The position numbers and the translations under genes are program-made. 64,000 nucleotides of DNA. It comes from M3007 sp044226205 (GTDB lineage Bacteria > Bacteroidota > Bacteroidia > Chitinophagales > Saprospiraceae). The stretch lies in assembly GCA_044226205.1 (NCBI GenBank), contig JBGAHL010000004.1, forward strand, positions 1 through 64,000. The letters run 5' to 3'. Within the stretch, counting starts at the first letter, position 1, and each line of letters opens with the position of its first letter. Of this stretch, positions 25,276 to 34,317 are shown piece by piece. Below the pieces are notes generated by a model. It was not told where the DNA came from and did not search any database. It was given only the letters and a program-made list of their open reading frames with translations.

Positions 25276-26238
25276 ATGCAACGCATTGTTTTTTACGCAT
25301 TACTAAGCACCCTAATCGGCGTGTGGGGCTGCCGGAAAGACGTGGAGACGTTCCAGCCGTACGGCAGTTCCATCGCGGAAATCGGGCAGTTGCTCGGTCA
25401 GGTCCCCGACCAGTCCGCCCGCACGCTGTTCAATTTTCCGGCGGGTCTTTCCACGGATACCGTGTTGACTACGCCCGGCGGTGTGAGGGTGCATCTGACC
25501 GATGTGGACCATTTGTTTGTCGACGCCAACGGCAACCCGGTTGCGATCAGCACCTGTGGCGCGTTTAGCTTCGAAGTGGAAGCCGCTTTCCTTAAAGGTG
25601 ATATTTTAGGGCACGGATTGGCCACGACCACGACTTCACAAGGTTTGCTGGAAAGCGGCGGCATGCTGCGCGTGCAGGCTTCCTGCAGCGGGCAACCGCT
25701 GTTGCTGGCATCTGACCGCAGCCTTAAAATACAGATTACCACGGCGCAGGACGATTTGCAGCCCGGCATGAAAGTGTTCAATGCCGTGTTCAATAACGAT
25801 CAAAGTTTCAGCGGCTGGGAAGACAGTGGACAGGAAGTTTACTGGGCCGGATGGCCGACCCCGCAGGGACAAAAAGTCGGGTATGAACTGATTGTCAAAC
25901 AATTGAACTGGGTGAATTGCGCCAGAACCATCAACGAACAAAGTTCAACTTTCTGCGTTTCTCTTCCCATCGCTTACGATGGAGAAAACACCGAGGTGTT
26001 TGTCGCTTTCAAAGGGCAGCGGACGATCATTCCACTCGAATACGACGAGGCCAGCGGCAGTTTTTGCATGGATCAGGCGCCTATCGGTCATTTGATCAAA
26101 GTGGTGAGCGTTTCGAAAGCCGGCAATCGTTACTGGCTGGGCAGCGTCGATACCGAGATCGGCACGAACGCGACCCAGAGCCTCAACCCGGAAGAAACCA
26201 CGGCCACGGCCATCGTCAGTTTTTTAAAAGGATTGTAA
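25276..26238 (+). CDS. Predicted lipoprotein of unknown function
   Basis: 320 residues. The signal MQRIVFYALLSTLIGVWGC has a lipobox VWGC with Cys19, followed by RKDVE, so it is probably an envelope lipoprotein. The mature part is beta-rich with no catalytic motif that I recognise (segments such as FEVEAAFLKGDILGHG, FVAFKGQRTIIPLEYDE). Similar lipoproteins follow ECF/barrel gene pairs in Bacteroidota, so co-regulation with the two genes upstream is likely, although 134 bp separate it from them. A good terminator follows. Confidence 0.75.
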   Translation: MQRIVFYALLSTLIGVWGCRKDVETFQPYGSSIAEIGQLLGQVPDQSARTLFNFPAGLSTDTVLTTPGGVRVHLTDVDHLFVDANGNPVAISTCGAFSFEVEAAFLKGDILGHGLATTTTSQGLLESGGMLRVQASCSGQPLLLASDRSLKIQITTAQDDLQPGMKVFNAVFNNDQSFSGWEDSGQEVYWAGWPTPQGQKVGYELIVKQLNWVNCARTINEQSSTFCVSLPIAYDGENTEVFVAFKGQRTIIPLEYDEASGSFCMDQAPIGHLIKVVSVSKAGNRYWLGSVDTEIGTNATQSLNPEETTATAIVSFLKGL

Positions 26239-26302
26239 CCAACGCAAAACCCGTGTTTTGCGTCATTAAGAATAGATACCCGTGTTTAGTAATTTCGTAG
26301 CG

Positions 26303-26337
26303 AGCCGAGTCGGAAAAGACCGATTCGGCTTTTTTTT
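26303..26337 (+). terminator. Rho-independent terminator after the lipoprotein gene
   Basis: AGCCGAGTCGG, loop AAAAGA, CCGATTCGGCT (11-bp stem with one G-U pair), then seven T residues. Confidence 0.85.
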
Positions 26338-26526
26338 ATACCGTTTGGAAGGGCCGTATCGGGGGCCGGCTTTTGTGGCAGGTATCTTAATTTTTCTCAC
26401 CCGGGGCACAGGATTTTTGATTGTCGGCTTTTTTTAAACAAATTTGCCCTTGCAATTTGTTGTATGGCGGTTGCCCTTCGAAATTCTGCTGCTGCCAAGC
26501 GGTGCTGTGTTTGAAAAATTTGTTGC

Positions 26527-26913
26527 ATGGAAACTTCCACCACCAACGGTATCACCGTCAGCGTTGAGACGCAATACCTTCCATCCCACTCGAATCCGCG
26601 TGAGGGAAAATTTATATTTGGCTATCATATCACCATCGTAAACCGCAGTTCTTTCACGGTACAACTGCTCCGCCGCCACTGGGTGATCACGAATGCCGAT
26701 GGCATTATGCGGGAAGTGGAAGGCGAAGGCGTGATCGGACAACAGCCGGTGCTTGCTCCCGGTGAAGGCCACGAATACACTTCTTTTTGCCATCTCGAAA
26801 CCGAAATCGGCCGTATGTCGGGCACGTATCTGATGAGCCGCTACGACGACAATACCTATTTCGAAGTGACCGTTCCCGAGTTTCGGATGGCCGCCCCTTT
26901 CAAGCTCAATTAA
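26527..26913 (+). CDS. apaG: ApaG domain protein (Co2+/Mg2+ efflux-type)
   Basis: 128 residues, full length for ApaG. A fibronectin-III-like beta fold is indicated by GITVSVETQYLPSHS, FGYHITIVNRSSFTVQLLRRHW, the GxGVIGxQPxLxPGE loop (EGVIGQQPVLAPGEGHEYTS), and FEVTVPEFRMAAPF near the end. ApaG proteins are linked genetically to Co2+ resistance and Mg2+/nucleotide metabolism, but the mechanism is unsettled. It is monocistronic, with a terminator upstream and the secreted giant gene 123 bp downstream. Confidence 0.95.
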   Translation: METSTTNGITVSVETQYLPSHSNPREGKFIFGYHITIVNRSSFTVQLLRRHWVITNADGIMREVEGEGVIGQQPVLAPGEGHEYTSFCHLETEIGRMSGTYLMSRYDDNTYFEVTVPEFRMAAPFKLN

Positions 26914-27036
26914 ACCCTGTCGGGGTTTCCCGCTCTTTTCCCAAAGCATTTTTCCTGCTGGCAGCGCAGTGCCGGAGTTGCGTATCTTCATGGCGTTTTT
27001 CAATCCGCATTCCATGAACTAAACGTCATTCCAGCC

Positions 27037-30000
27037 ATGCCAAACCGATTGTCGTTTGCTCTTTGGGCAAGCCTTCTTTTCCTGCCTTTTCTTTCCAGCG
27101 CGCAAAACACCAACTACCAGGTGACCATCACGGGGCCCTCGCTCGTTTGCTACGGCACCTGCGCACAATACACAGCGGTCTTCACCTCGCCCGGCGGCAG
27201 CAATCCGCCCCTTAGCTCGAATATCACCTGGTACACCAGCAATGGCGTCACAATCGGTTCAGGCGCCTCCGTTTTCATGTGTTTTCCGCCGAATGGCAGC
27301 GGTACGCTCTTTGTCTCGGCGATACTGGCCAACTCTCAGCAAGTCATTTCGGACACCCTGAATATCACCGTTTTGCCCAATATTCCCCTGAGCATTACCT
27401 CCGACAACGCGGCAGTCTGTAACCAGGACAGCAGCAGCGGACCGTCCAACCCGGACAACCAGATTTGTCAAAAAGTTTGCCCTTATTCGACAGTCACTTA
27501 TTCCCTTAACCCGCTGATATCCGGCGCGCAACAAACCGTGCAATGGACCGTCACCGGGGCGCAAAACTATACCGTCAATCCGCCCAACGGATCTTCGGTG
27601 ACCGTGCAATGGGGAGGGCCGGGCCAGGGCGCCGTGCTGGTAAAAGCCGATCCCGCCAGCACCAGTTATTATTGCACCACGGAAGGCTACACCTGCGTCA
27701 CCATTATCGAAGCCCCCGAAGCGGCATTCAGTACCGAACCGGAATCCGACAGTCCGCCCGCCCCCGTGCAGGTGTGCAAAGGACAAACGATGTATTTCAA
27801 CAACCTGAGTACCAATGCCGATGCGTTCGAATGGTATTTTGGTGACGGCAGCCAGCCCTCCGCTGCTTTCGAACCCGAACACACTTATCTCAACCCGGGC
27901 ATCTTCGACGTCACCCTCATTGCGCGAAGCGCCTGTCTTTGCTCCGACACCATCGTGCAGCAAATCGAGGTGCTCGACGCCGAAGCGCCCCTGCTCGATT
28001 GTGTCGGTACGCTATGTGCCGGAGAAACAGCCACTTACACGACGGCCGCCGGCTGCGCCAACTACGTCTGGACGGTCTCCGGCAACGGGTCTGTCCTGGG
28101 CGGCGGCAGTTCGGTCGACAATTCCGTCACCGTGCAATGGAACGACGGCCCCAGCGGTACGATCACCTTGTTCACCCCCGCCTGCGGCCCTTCGGCCTGC
28201 CCGTTCCCGGCGGTCATTCGCGTACCCGTTTTGTCGGATAACGCGGAGATTGGCGGCGCGGAAATCGTCTGCCCGGGCGATGAAAACGTTTACGCAATTG
28301 AGCCGTTCGGCGGTACCAATTTCGTCTGGACGCTGAGTTCCGGCGGCACCATCACCAGCGGGCAAGGCACCAACCGCGTCACCGTGCAGTGGTACAATTA
28401 CCCCAACCCCAATACCACCAACTGGCTATCAGTGGTGTACGACAACTGTTACCTGGGCTGCGGCGGGCAGGATTCGATCCCGGTCAAAATCGTTTCACCC
28501 TTTACCATCAGCGGCCCGATCGAGCGCTGCGAGGGCGCCAACGGCGTTTTCACCGCCAAACTCGTCAGCCCGCTCCAAAACATCAATTGCGACTGGACCA
28601 TGACGGCGCCCGACGGCAGTATTGTCTGGACCGCCACTGGAATCCCGAGCGCAAACGTCAATTTCACGAACGGCCCCGGCCGCTATCGCCTCGTTGCGCA
28701 GCCCTCAACCCCTGGTCAGACTTGTTCAGATCAGGTCGAATGGGTGGTCAATGTGCCGGCAAGCCCCACCCCGCTCACAGGGATCGACGGCCCCGCCTTG
28801 ATCTGTCCGGGACAGCCGGTCACCTACATGGCAGAAGGCGCCTCGCCGCTGTCGAACGTGAACTGGATCATCCAGAACGGCCCGGGAGCGCCCGTCACGG
28901 CCAACGGCGAAAACCTGGCCATCACCTGGGGCCCGGCAGGACCCTACTGGCTCGCCGCGCAGCAGGTATCGACCGACGGGCTCAATTGTATTTCCGACAC
29001 CATTCGCTTCGACGTGTCGGCCGTGGGCAGTGTGAGCCTGAACGGCGCGACGACCGTCTGTGTCAACTCCACCGCTTCGTACAGCGTGCCGGCCCTCGAC
29101 AATGTTGATTATCAATGGCAAATCAGTCCGGCCGATGCAGGAACCATCGCAAGCGGGCAGGGGACTTCCTCGGTCAGTATTTTTTGGCAAAATGCGGGCA
29201 ACCACACCGTTTCCATTCAGGTTTGTGGCCAAACCGCCAATTTCAATGTCAATGTCGTCGCGCTGCCCGTGCCGCAGGTGACCGCTCCCGCGAGCCTTTG
29301 CAGCGGCCAAACGGCCACCGTCCAGACGGTCGGCGCCTACGACACCTATTCCTGGCAAAATGCGAGCGGGAATGAGTTGAGCGCCCTGTCCAGCGTAGTG
29401 ATCGGGTCGGGCGCCTACACCATCGAGGTCACCGATGCCAACGGTTGTGTGGGTTCCACCAATTTCAATATTGCCGACGCACCTCCGCCCAATTTCACGA
29501 TCAGCACCAACGACCCGACCGCATTTTGCAACAACTCGCTGTTTGTGACCATGAACGCCCTGACCACTGCCGACGGCGATTACCAGTACGAATGGTTTCA
29601 CAATGGCACAGCTTTGGGTGTAAATGCCAGCAGCTACACCACCAATCAGTACGGCAGCTACACCGCTACGGCGACCAACCAGTTTGGTTGCTCGGCCACG
29701 GCCGGCCCGATCAGCATCGTGCCGGATTGCACGGGCGGCGGCGGCGGCGGCGGATTCCCCGGCGGCGGATTCCCTCCCTGCCAGATCGGCGATGTGACCC
29801 TGGGCATTACGGCCAGCCCCGAATGCGATTCTTTCCTTTTGGCGGCCAGCGGAACCAATTACGTAGCGGGTTCGGCCCAATGGACGCTTTTTCAATCTGG
29901 CGCGGCAATCATCGGCACGACCTCGGGCGACAATACGTCGTTTGCGTTTCCCAACGCGGGTGAATACGTGGTCATTTTGCTTGCCGCCCTGCAAAGCGGC

Positions 30001-33000
30001 GGTGTCTGCAAATTGATCGACTCGCTCGATGTGGAAGCCGTAGCGGCGTTCAACACCTTGCCCGAATGTCCGGGACAACCCACAGGTTTTCAGGATATTA
30101 GTACATTTTTGCCCGGGAGTAATATCACCGGTTGGCAGTGGAATTTTGGCGACCCCGGCAGCGGCGCAGCCAATAATTCAACCGTGCGGAACGCCACCCA
30201 TGCTTACCCCGCGGGCGGGACTTACTCCGCCACGCTCACCGTCACGGCGAGCAGCGGCTGTACTTCTTCCACGGTCGAGACGTTTGACATCGAGGCAGGC
30301 CCGAGTATTTCATTTGCCCAACCGGCGGCAGCTTGTACCGGCAATGCCTCCGAGTTCAATGCCATCGCAGGGGCCGACGTGACCAGTATTGTCTGGAATT
30401 TTGGCGACCCCGGCAGCGGCGCAACCAATTCGGCCGGCGGCACACCCGTTTTTCATGATTACGCCACGCCGGGGAATTATACCGTAACAGCCACCGCAAC
30501 CAACACCTACGGTTGTACCACCACATTTACCCAAAGTATCACCATCGTGAACAACCCGCTGAGCGGCAACATCAATCCTGCCGTACCTGCGCCGTTCTGC
30601 GAAGGCGGGTCGACCACCCTCACCGCGCCGCCGGGCGCTGTGAGCTACCTTTGGTCCGACAGCACAACGGTAACCCAAACCCTGCTCGTCACCGAGGAAG
30701 GCGCGTATTCGGTCACCATGACCGACGCCAACGGTTGCACCTTTTCGCCGCCGCCGGTGATCGTGGAGCAGACACCCGGCCCCGACGCTATTATTAAAGC
30801 CTTGTTGACCAATGATTTAGGACAGGTGATCGGGGTATCATATCCCTCCCTCGACGCCTGCCTGGGCGAGGACGTGAGTTTGCAGGTATTCGGGAGCGGC
30901 AACCTGAGTTTTCAGTGGTCGAACGGAGAAACCAATGTGTTGAATGTTTTTACAGAAATCCGCAACAACCTGCTGAGCGAAGGAACGCACGTATTTAACC
31001 TCACTGTGACGGACCTGAGTACCGGCTGCACTTCCGTAGCCCAGCCTTTTACCGTGGACGTACACCCTGTGCCGAGCGGGCTGACCATCACGGCAAACGG
31101 GTATTGCGCGGGCTCCACCACGCTCACGTACACGGGGCCGCAGCCTGCCAACTGGCAAATCAACTGGAACACGGGCGCGACCGGCAACACCCTTTCCGTG
31201 GAAGACGGCGGCAACTTTTTTGTGCAGGCGGTCAATGAGTTCGGCTGCGTTGGCCAGAGCAATACCATCAGCATTTTGCCGGGGCCGCCCGACGAGGCCA
31301 TTCCCAGCGGCTGTCATACGCGTTGCAACCCTGATACCCTTTGCCTGCCGCCGTTGCCGGAGGTGACCGGCTGGCAGTGGTTTTTAAACGGGGCGCCGAT
31401 CCCTGGCGCCACCGGGCCGGATTTTGTCGCCACGCAAAGCGGCACTTATTGGGCGCAGTTGACCGACGTTTACGGCTGCACGGCGCAAAGCGGCGACCTG
31501 GTGCTCGATCTGTACAATGGTTTTGGCAACATTCTGGGGCAGGTTTGGTCGGATGTCAACGACAACGGCATGATCGATGCCGCCGACACCCTGGTGCCGG
31601 GCATCGCGGTCAATTTGTGGCAAAACGGCTCGACCCTGGCGAATACCCAATCGAACGGCAGCGGCGATTTCGTCTTTCCGGGCGTCGATGCAGCCTCGTA
31701 CAACGTGGCGCTCGACACCGCTCAATTGCCGCCCGGCTGGCAGGTCGTCATCGGGCAACAGGCAGCCTTGATTCAGGGCTGCGACGTTCAGACCAACACC
31801 GACCTGCTGCTCAGCGCATTCTGTACCAGCGCGGTATTCGACACCTTGCAATTCAATGTCTGCCCAGGCAATACGATCACGTACAACAACGTCACGATTG
31901 CCGCGGGAGCGAGCCAAAACTTCCAGTTTGTGACGACTGGCGGTTGCGATTCAACCCTCACCGTCAACGTGCTGCCCCTTGCGACCTCGACCGGCACGGT
32001 GAATACGCAGGCCTGTCCGGGCGATGCGTTCGATTACAACGGCACCCTCATTCCCGCAGGGCAAAGCCAGCAGTTCACGCTGACCAATTACCTCGGCTGC
32101 GACTCCATTGTCACGGTCAATGTGGCCACCCTGCCCGTCTCAACCGGCACGGTGACTGCGCAGGCCTGTCCGGGCGACGCGTTCGACTACAACGGAACGC
32201 TCATTCCCGCAGGGCAAAGCCAGCAGTTCACGCTGACCAATTACCTCGGCTGCGACTCCATTGTCACAGTTAATGTGGCTACCCTGCCCGTCTCAACCGG
32301 CACGGTGAATGCGCAGGCCTGTCCGGGCGACGCGTTCGATTACAACGGAACGCTTATTCCTGCAGGGCAAAGTCAGCAGTTCACGCTGACCAATTACCTC
32401 GGCTGCGACTCCATTGTCACGGTTAATGTGGCTACCCTGCCCCTCTCGACCGGCACGGTGAATGCCCAGGCCTGTCCGGGCGATGCTTTCGATTACAACG
32501 GCACGCTCATTCCCGCAGGGCAAAGTCAGCAGTTCACGCTCACCAACTACCTCGGCTGCGATTCCATTGTCACGGTCAATGTAACCACCCTGCCCACCTC
32601 GATTGGTGCGATCAATACGCTGGCCTGTCCGGGCGAAGTTTTCGATTTCAACGGGACCCTCATTCCCGCAGGGCAAAGCCAGCAATTCGTCCTGACGAAT
32701 ATGTTCGGCTGTGACTCCATTGTCACAGTCAATGTCGCGGCGTTGCCCGTCTCGACTGGCACGGTGAATGCGCAGGCTTGTCCGGGCGATGCTTTCGATT
32801 ACAACGGAACGCTGATTCCTGCCGGGCAAAGTCAGCAGTTCATGCTCACCAATTACCTCGGTTGCGACTCCATTGTCACAGTCAATGTAGGGCTCGCATC
32901 GCCCTCTTCTTTCACGCTCAATGCGGGCGCATGTGCGGGTGAGTCATACGATTACAACGGAACGCTCATCCCTGCCGGACAAAGTCAACAATTCACCCTC

Positions 33001-34116
33001 ACCAATTACCTCGGTTGTGATTCTGTTGTCACGGTCAATGTGGCCACCTGGCCGGTATCGATGGGAAGTTTCAGTGCCCAAATTTGTGCAGGAGAAAGTT
33101 TTGACTTCAACGGCACCCCCATTCTGGCAGGTACCAGCGCGCAAATTACCCTGACGAATTACCTGGGCTGCGACTCCATTCTGACCATCACGGTCGGCGC
33201 CTTGCCCGAATATTCGAGCACGCTGGACGTGTCTTTGTGTCCCGGTGAAGTTTTCGATTACGCCGGCATCCCGATTCCTGCCAACCAGACGGTGGAAGTC
33301 ATTTTACAAAGCCAGCTGGGCTGCGATTCGACCGTGACGATCACGACAACGGCATTGCCGGAGACGGGTTTTGCCCTGGCAGCAACCAATTCCTGCCCCG
33401 ACACCACTTCGGGAAGTCTTTCCGCGGTCGGCGTGAACGGCGGCACCCCGCCGTTCCTGTATTCGCTGGACGGCGCCACTTTCCAGAGCGAGCCGGATTT
33501 CAGCGGTCTGGCTGCCGGCGCTTACACCCTCTTCGTGCAGGATGCCAACGGCTGTGTGGCCCAGCGCGACACCGTGCTCGATGCCTACGAACCTTTGCAG
33601 GTGGTGCTTAGCGACGGTATTCTGGCCTGCGACAGCACGGCTGTTTTGCTCGAACCGCAGGTGCTGGGCGACTCGGTGGCCCTGTCCTTTGCCTGGTCGA
33701 ATGGCGATACCACTTCTTCTGTTTTGTTGACCGAAACCGGCCCGGTTTGGGTATCGGTCAGCAATCGCTGCGAGACAGTGCTCGCCTCGGCGGAAGTCAA
33801 ATGGGCAGATGTCGGCGCCGCGAAACTTTACTACGTCCCCAACGTGGTAGCGCCGGCGGCAGTCAACCCGGACAATGCCCTGTTCAAAGCCTTTTTCCCG
33901 CAGGGGGTAGTCGTCAACAATTTTATCTTCCGGGTGTACGACCGCTGGGGCAACTGGATGTGGGATTCGCCCGGCCCCGACGAAGGCTGGCTGAGCCTTT
34001 TCCGCAGCCGCGACATGCAACCCGGCGTGTACGTCTGGTATCTCGAAGCTACCGTAGACTACTGCGGCCGGACCATCGTGATACGCGACAAAGGCGATGT
34101 CACGATCGTTCGGTGA
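27037..34116 (+). CDS. Giant secreted PKD/SdrD/Cys-repeat protein with gliding-motility-type C-terminal domain
   Basis: 2359 residues. Signal peptide MPNRLSFALWASLLFLPFLSS, cleaved near SAQ. A PKD domain is at about 231-312 (FEWYFGDGSQP), two more at about 1030-1180 (WQWNFGDPGSGA, IVWNFGDPGSGA). Many Ig-like segments begin with C-x-G. A Gly/Pro-rich linker lies at about 900. An SdrD_B-like domain is at about 1498 (GQVWSDVNDNGMIDAAD). Ten tandem units of about 51 residues follow (about 1601-2109), each with ACPG...FDYNGT...GCDS. The end (about 2265-2359: FRVYDRWGNWMWDS, MQPGVYVWYLEATV) is a gliding-motility-type C-terminal domain used for type IX secretion. It is probably a cell-surface adhesin or matrix protein. 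PKD and SdrD domains imply binding, not catalysis. Confidence 0.93.
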   Translation: MPNRLSFALWASLLFLPFLSSAQNTNYQVTITGPSLVCYGTCAQYTAVFTSPGGSNPPLSSNITWYTSNGVTIGSGASVFMCFPPNGSGTLFVSAILANSQQVISDTLNITVLPNIPLSITSDNAAVCNQDSSSGPSNPDNQICQKVCPYSTVTYSLNPLISGAQQTVQWTVTGAQNYTVNPPNGSSVTVQWGGPGQGAVLVKADPASTSYYCTTEGYTCVTIIEAPEAAFSTEPESDSPPAPVQVCKGQTMYFNNLSTNADAFEWYFGDGSQPSAAFEPEHTYLNPGIFDVTLIARSACLCSDTIVQQIEVLDAEAPLLDCVGTLCAGETATYTTAAGCANYVWTVSGNGSVLGGGSSVDNSVTVQWNDGPSGTITLFTPACGPSACPFPAVIRVPVLSDNAEIGGAEIVCPGDENVYAIEPFGGTNFVWTLSSGGTITSGQGTNRVTVQWYNYPNPNTTNWLSVVYDNCYLGCGGQDSIPVKIVSPFTISGPIERCEGANGVFTAKLVSPLQNINCDWTMTAPDGSIVWTATGIPSANVNFTNGPGRYRLVAQPSTPGQTCSDQVEWVVNVPASPTPLTGIDGPALICPGQPVTYMAEGASPLSNVNWIIQNGPGAPVTANGENLAITWGPAGPYWLAAQQVSTDGLNCISDTIRFDVSAVGSVSLNGATTVCVNSTASYSVPALDNVDYQWQISPADAGTIASGQGTSSVSIFWQNAGNHTVSIQVCGQTANFNVNVVALPVPQVTAPASLCSGQTATVQTVGAYDTYSWQNASGNELSALSSVVIGSGAYTIEVTDANGCVGSTNFNIADAPPPNFTISTNDPTAFCNNSLFVTMNALTTADGDYQYEWFHNGTALGVNASSYTTNQYGSYTATATNQFGCSATAGPISIVPDCTGGGGGGGFPGGGFPPCQIGDVTLGITASPECDSFLLAASGTNYVAGSAQWTLFQSGAAIIGTTSGDNTSFAFPNAGEYVVILLAALQSGGVCKLIDSLDVEAVAAFNTLPECPGQPTGFQDISTFLPGSNITGWQWNFGDPGSGAANNSTVRNATHAYPAGGTYSATLTVTASSGCTSSTVETFDIEAGPSISFAQPAAACTGNASEFNAIAGADVTSIVWNFGDPGSGATNSAGGTPVFHDYATPGNYTVTATATNTYGCTTTFTQSITIVNNPLSGNINPAVPAPFCEGGSTTLTAPPGAVSYLWSDSTTVTQTLLVTEEGAYSVTMTDANGCTFSPPPVIVEQTPGPDAIIKALLTNDLGQVIGVSYPSLDACLGEDVSLQVFGSGNLSFQWSNGETNVLNVFTEIRNNLLSEGTHVFNLTVTDLSTGCTSVAQPFTVDVHPVPSGLTITANGYCAGSTTLTYTGPQPANWQINWNTGATGNTLSVEDGGNFFVQAVNEFGCVGQSNTISILPGPPDEAIPSGCHTRCNPDTLCLPPLPEVTGWQWFLNGAPIPGATGPDFVATQSGTYWAQLTDVYGCTAQSGDLVLDLYNGFGNILGQVWSDVNDNGMIDAADTLVPGIAVNLWQNGSTLANTQSNGSGDFVFPGVDAASYNVALDTAQLPPGWQVVIGQQAALIQGCDVQTNTDLLLSAFCTSAVFDTLQFNVCPGNTITYNNVTIAAGASQNFQFVTTGGCDSTLTVNVLPLATSTGTVNTQACPGDAFDYNGTLIPAGQSQQFTLTNYLGCDSIVTVNVATLPVSTGTVTAQACPGDAFDYNGTLIPAGQSQQFTLTNYLGCDSIVTVNVATLPVSTGTVNAQACPGDAFDYNGTLIPAGQSQQFTLTNYLGCDSIVTVNVATLPLSTGTVNAQACPGDAFDYNGTLIPAGQSQQFTLTNYLGCDSIVTVNVTTLPTSIGAINTLACPGEVFDFNGTLIPAGQSQQFVLTNMFGCDSIVTVNVAALPVSTGTVNAQACPGDAFDYNGTLIPAGQSQQFMLTNYLGCDSIVTVNVGLASPSSFTLNAGACAGESYDYNGTLIPAGQSQQFTLTNYLGCDSVVTVNVATWPVSMGSFSAQICAGESFDFNGTPILAGTSAQITLTNYLGCDSILTITVGALPEYSSTLDVSLCPGEVFDYAGIPIPANQTVEVILQSQLGCDSTVTITTTALPETGFALAATNSCPDTTSGSLSAVGVNGGTPPFLYSLDGATFQSEPDFSGLAAGAYTLFVQDANGCVAQRDTVLDAYEPLQVVLSDGILACDSTAVLLEPQVLGDSVALSFAWSNGDTTSSVLLTETGPVWVSVSNRCETVLASAEVKWADVGAAKLYYVPNVVAPAAVNPDNALFKAFFPQGVVVNNFIFRVYDRWGNWMWDSPGPDEGWLSLFRSRDMQPGVYVWYLEATVDYCGRTIVIRDKGDVTIVR
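31837..33363 (+). repeat. Tandem 153-bp coding repeats (about ten units)
   Basis: Six units begin at 31990, 32143, 32296, 32449, 32602 and 32755, exactly 153 bp apart; units 1-4 and 6 are nearly identical in DNA. Flanking units (from 31837 and after 32908) are diverged, giving about ten in total. Each codes for a 51-residue module with two cysteines (ACPG and GCDS). Confidence 0.9.
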
Positions 34117-34124
34117 GAAATTGG

Positions 34125-34302
34125 AAAGTTTAAAGTTCAAAGTTCAAAGTTCAAAGTTCAAAGTTTAAAGTTTAAAGTTTAAAGTTTGTAGCGGTTTGGG
34201 ATGTGGAATTATGCTTGCCCTGATCCATTGGGCAGTAATTACCACGACCAGTCAACCTGAACAAACTTTGAACTTTAAACTTTAAACTTTGAACTTTGAA
34301 CT
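34125..34302. repeat. Inverted arrays of 7-bp repeats between convergent genes
   Basis: Nine tandem heptamers AAAGTTT/AAAGTTC fill 34125-34187. Five complementary heptamers (AAACTTT/GAACTTT) plus a partial one fill 34263-34302. The two arrays can pair into a stem of about 40 bp around a 75-base loop. They lie between the stop of the giant secreted protein and the stop of the patatin gene, so a bidirectional terminator role is plausible. Confidence 0.85.
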
Positions 34303-34317
34303 ATACAACTTTCAACT

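Noticed and set aside
34125..34302. CRISPR-like array
   Set aside because: The units are 7 bp with no spacers and appear as inverted sets.
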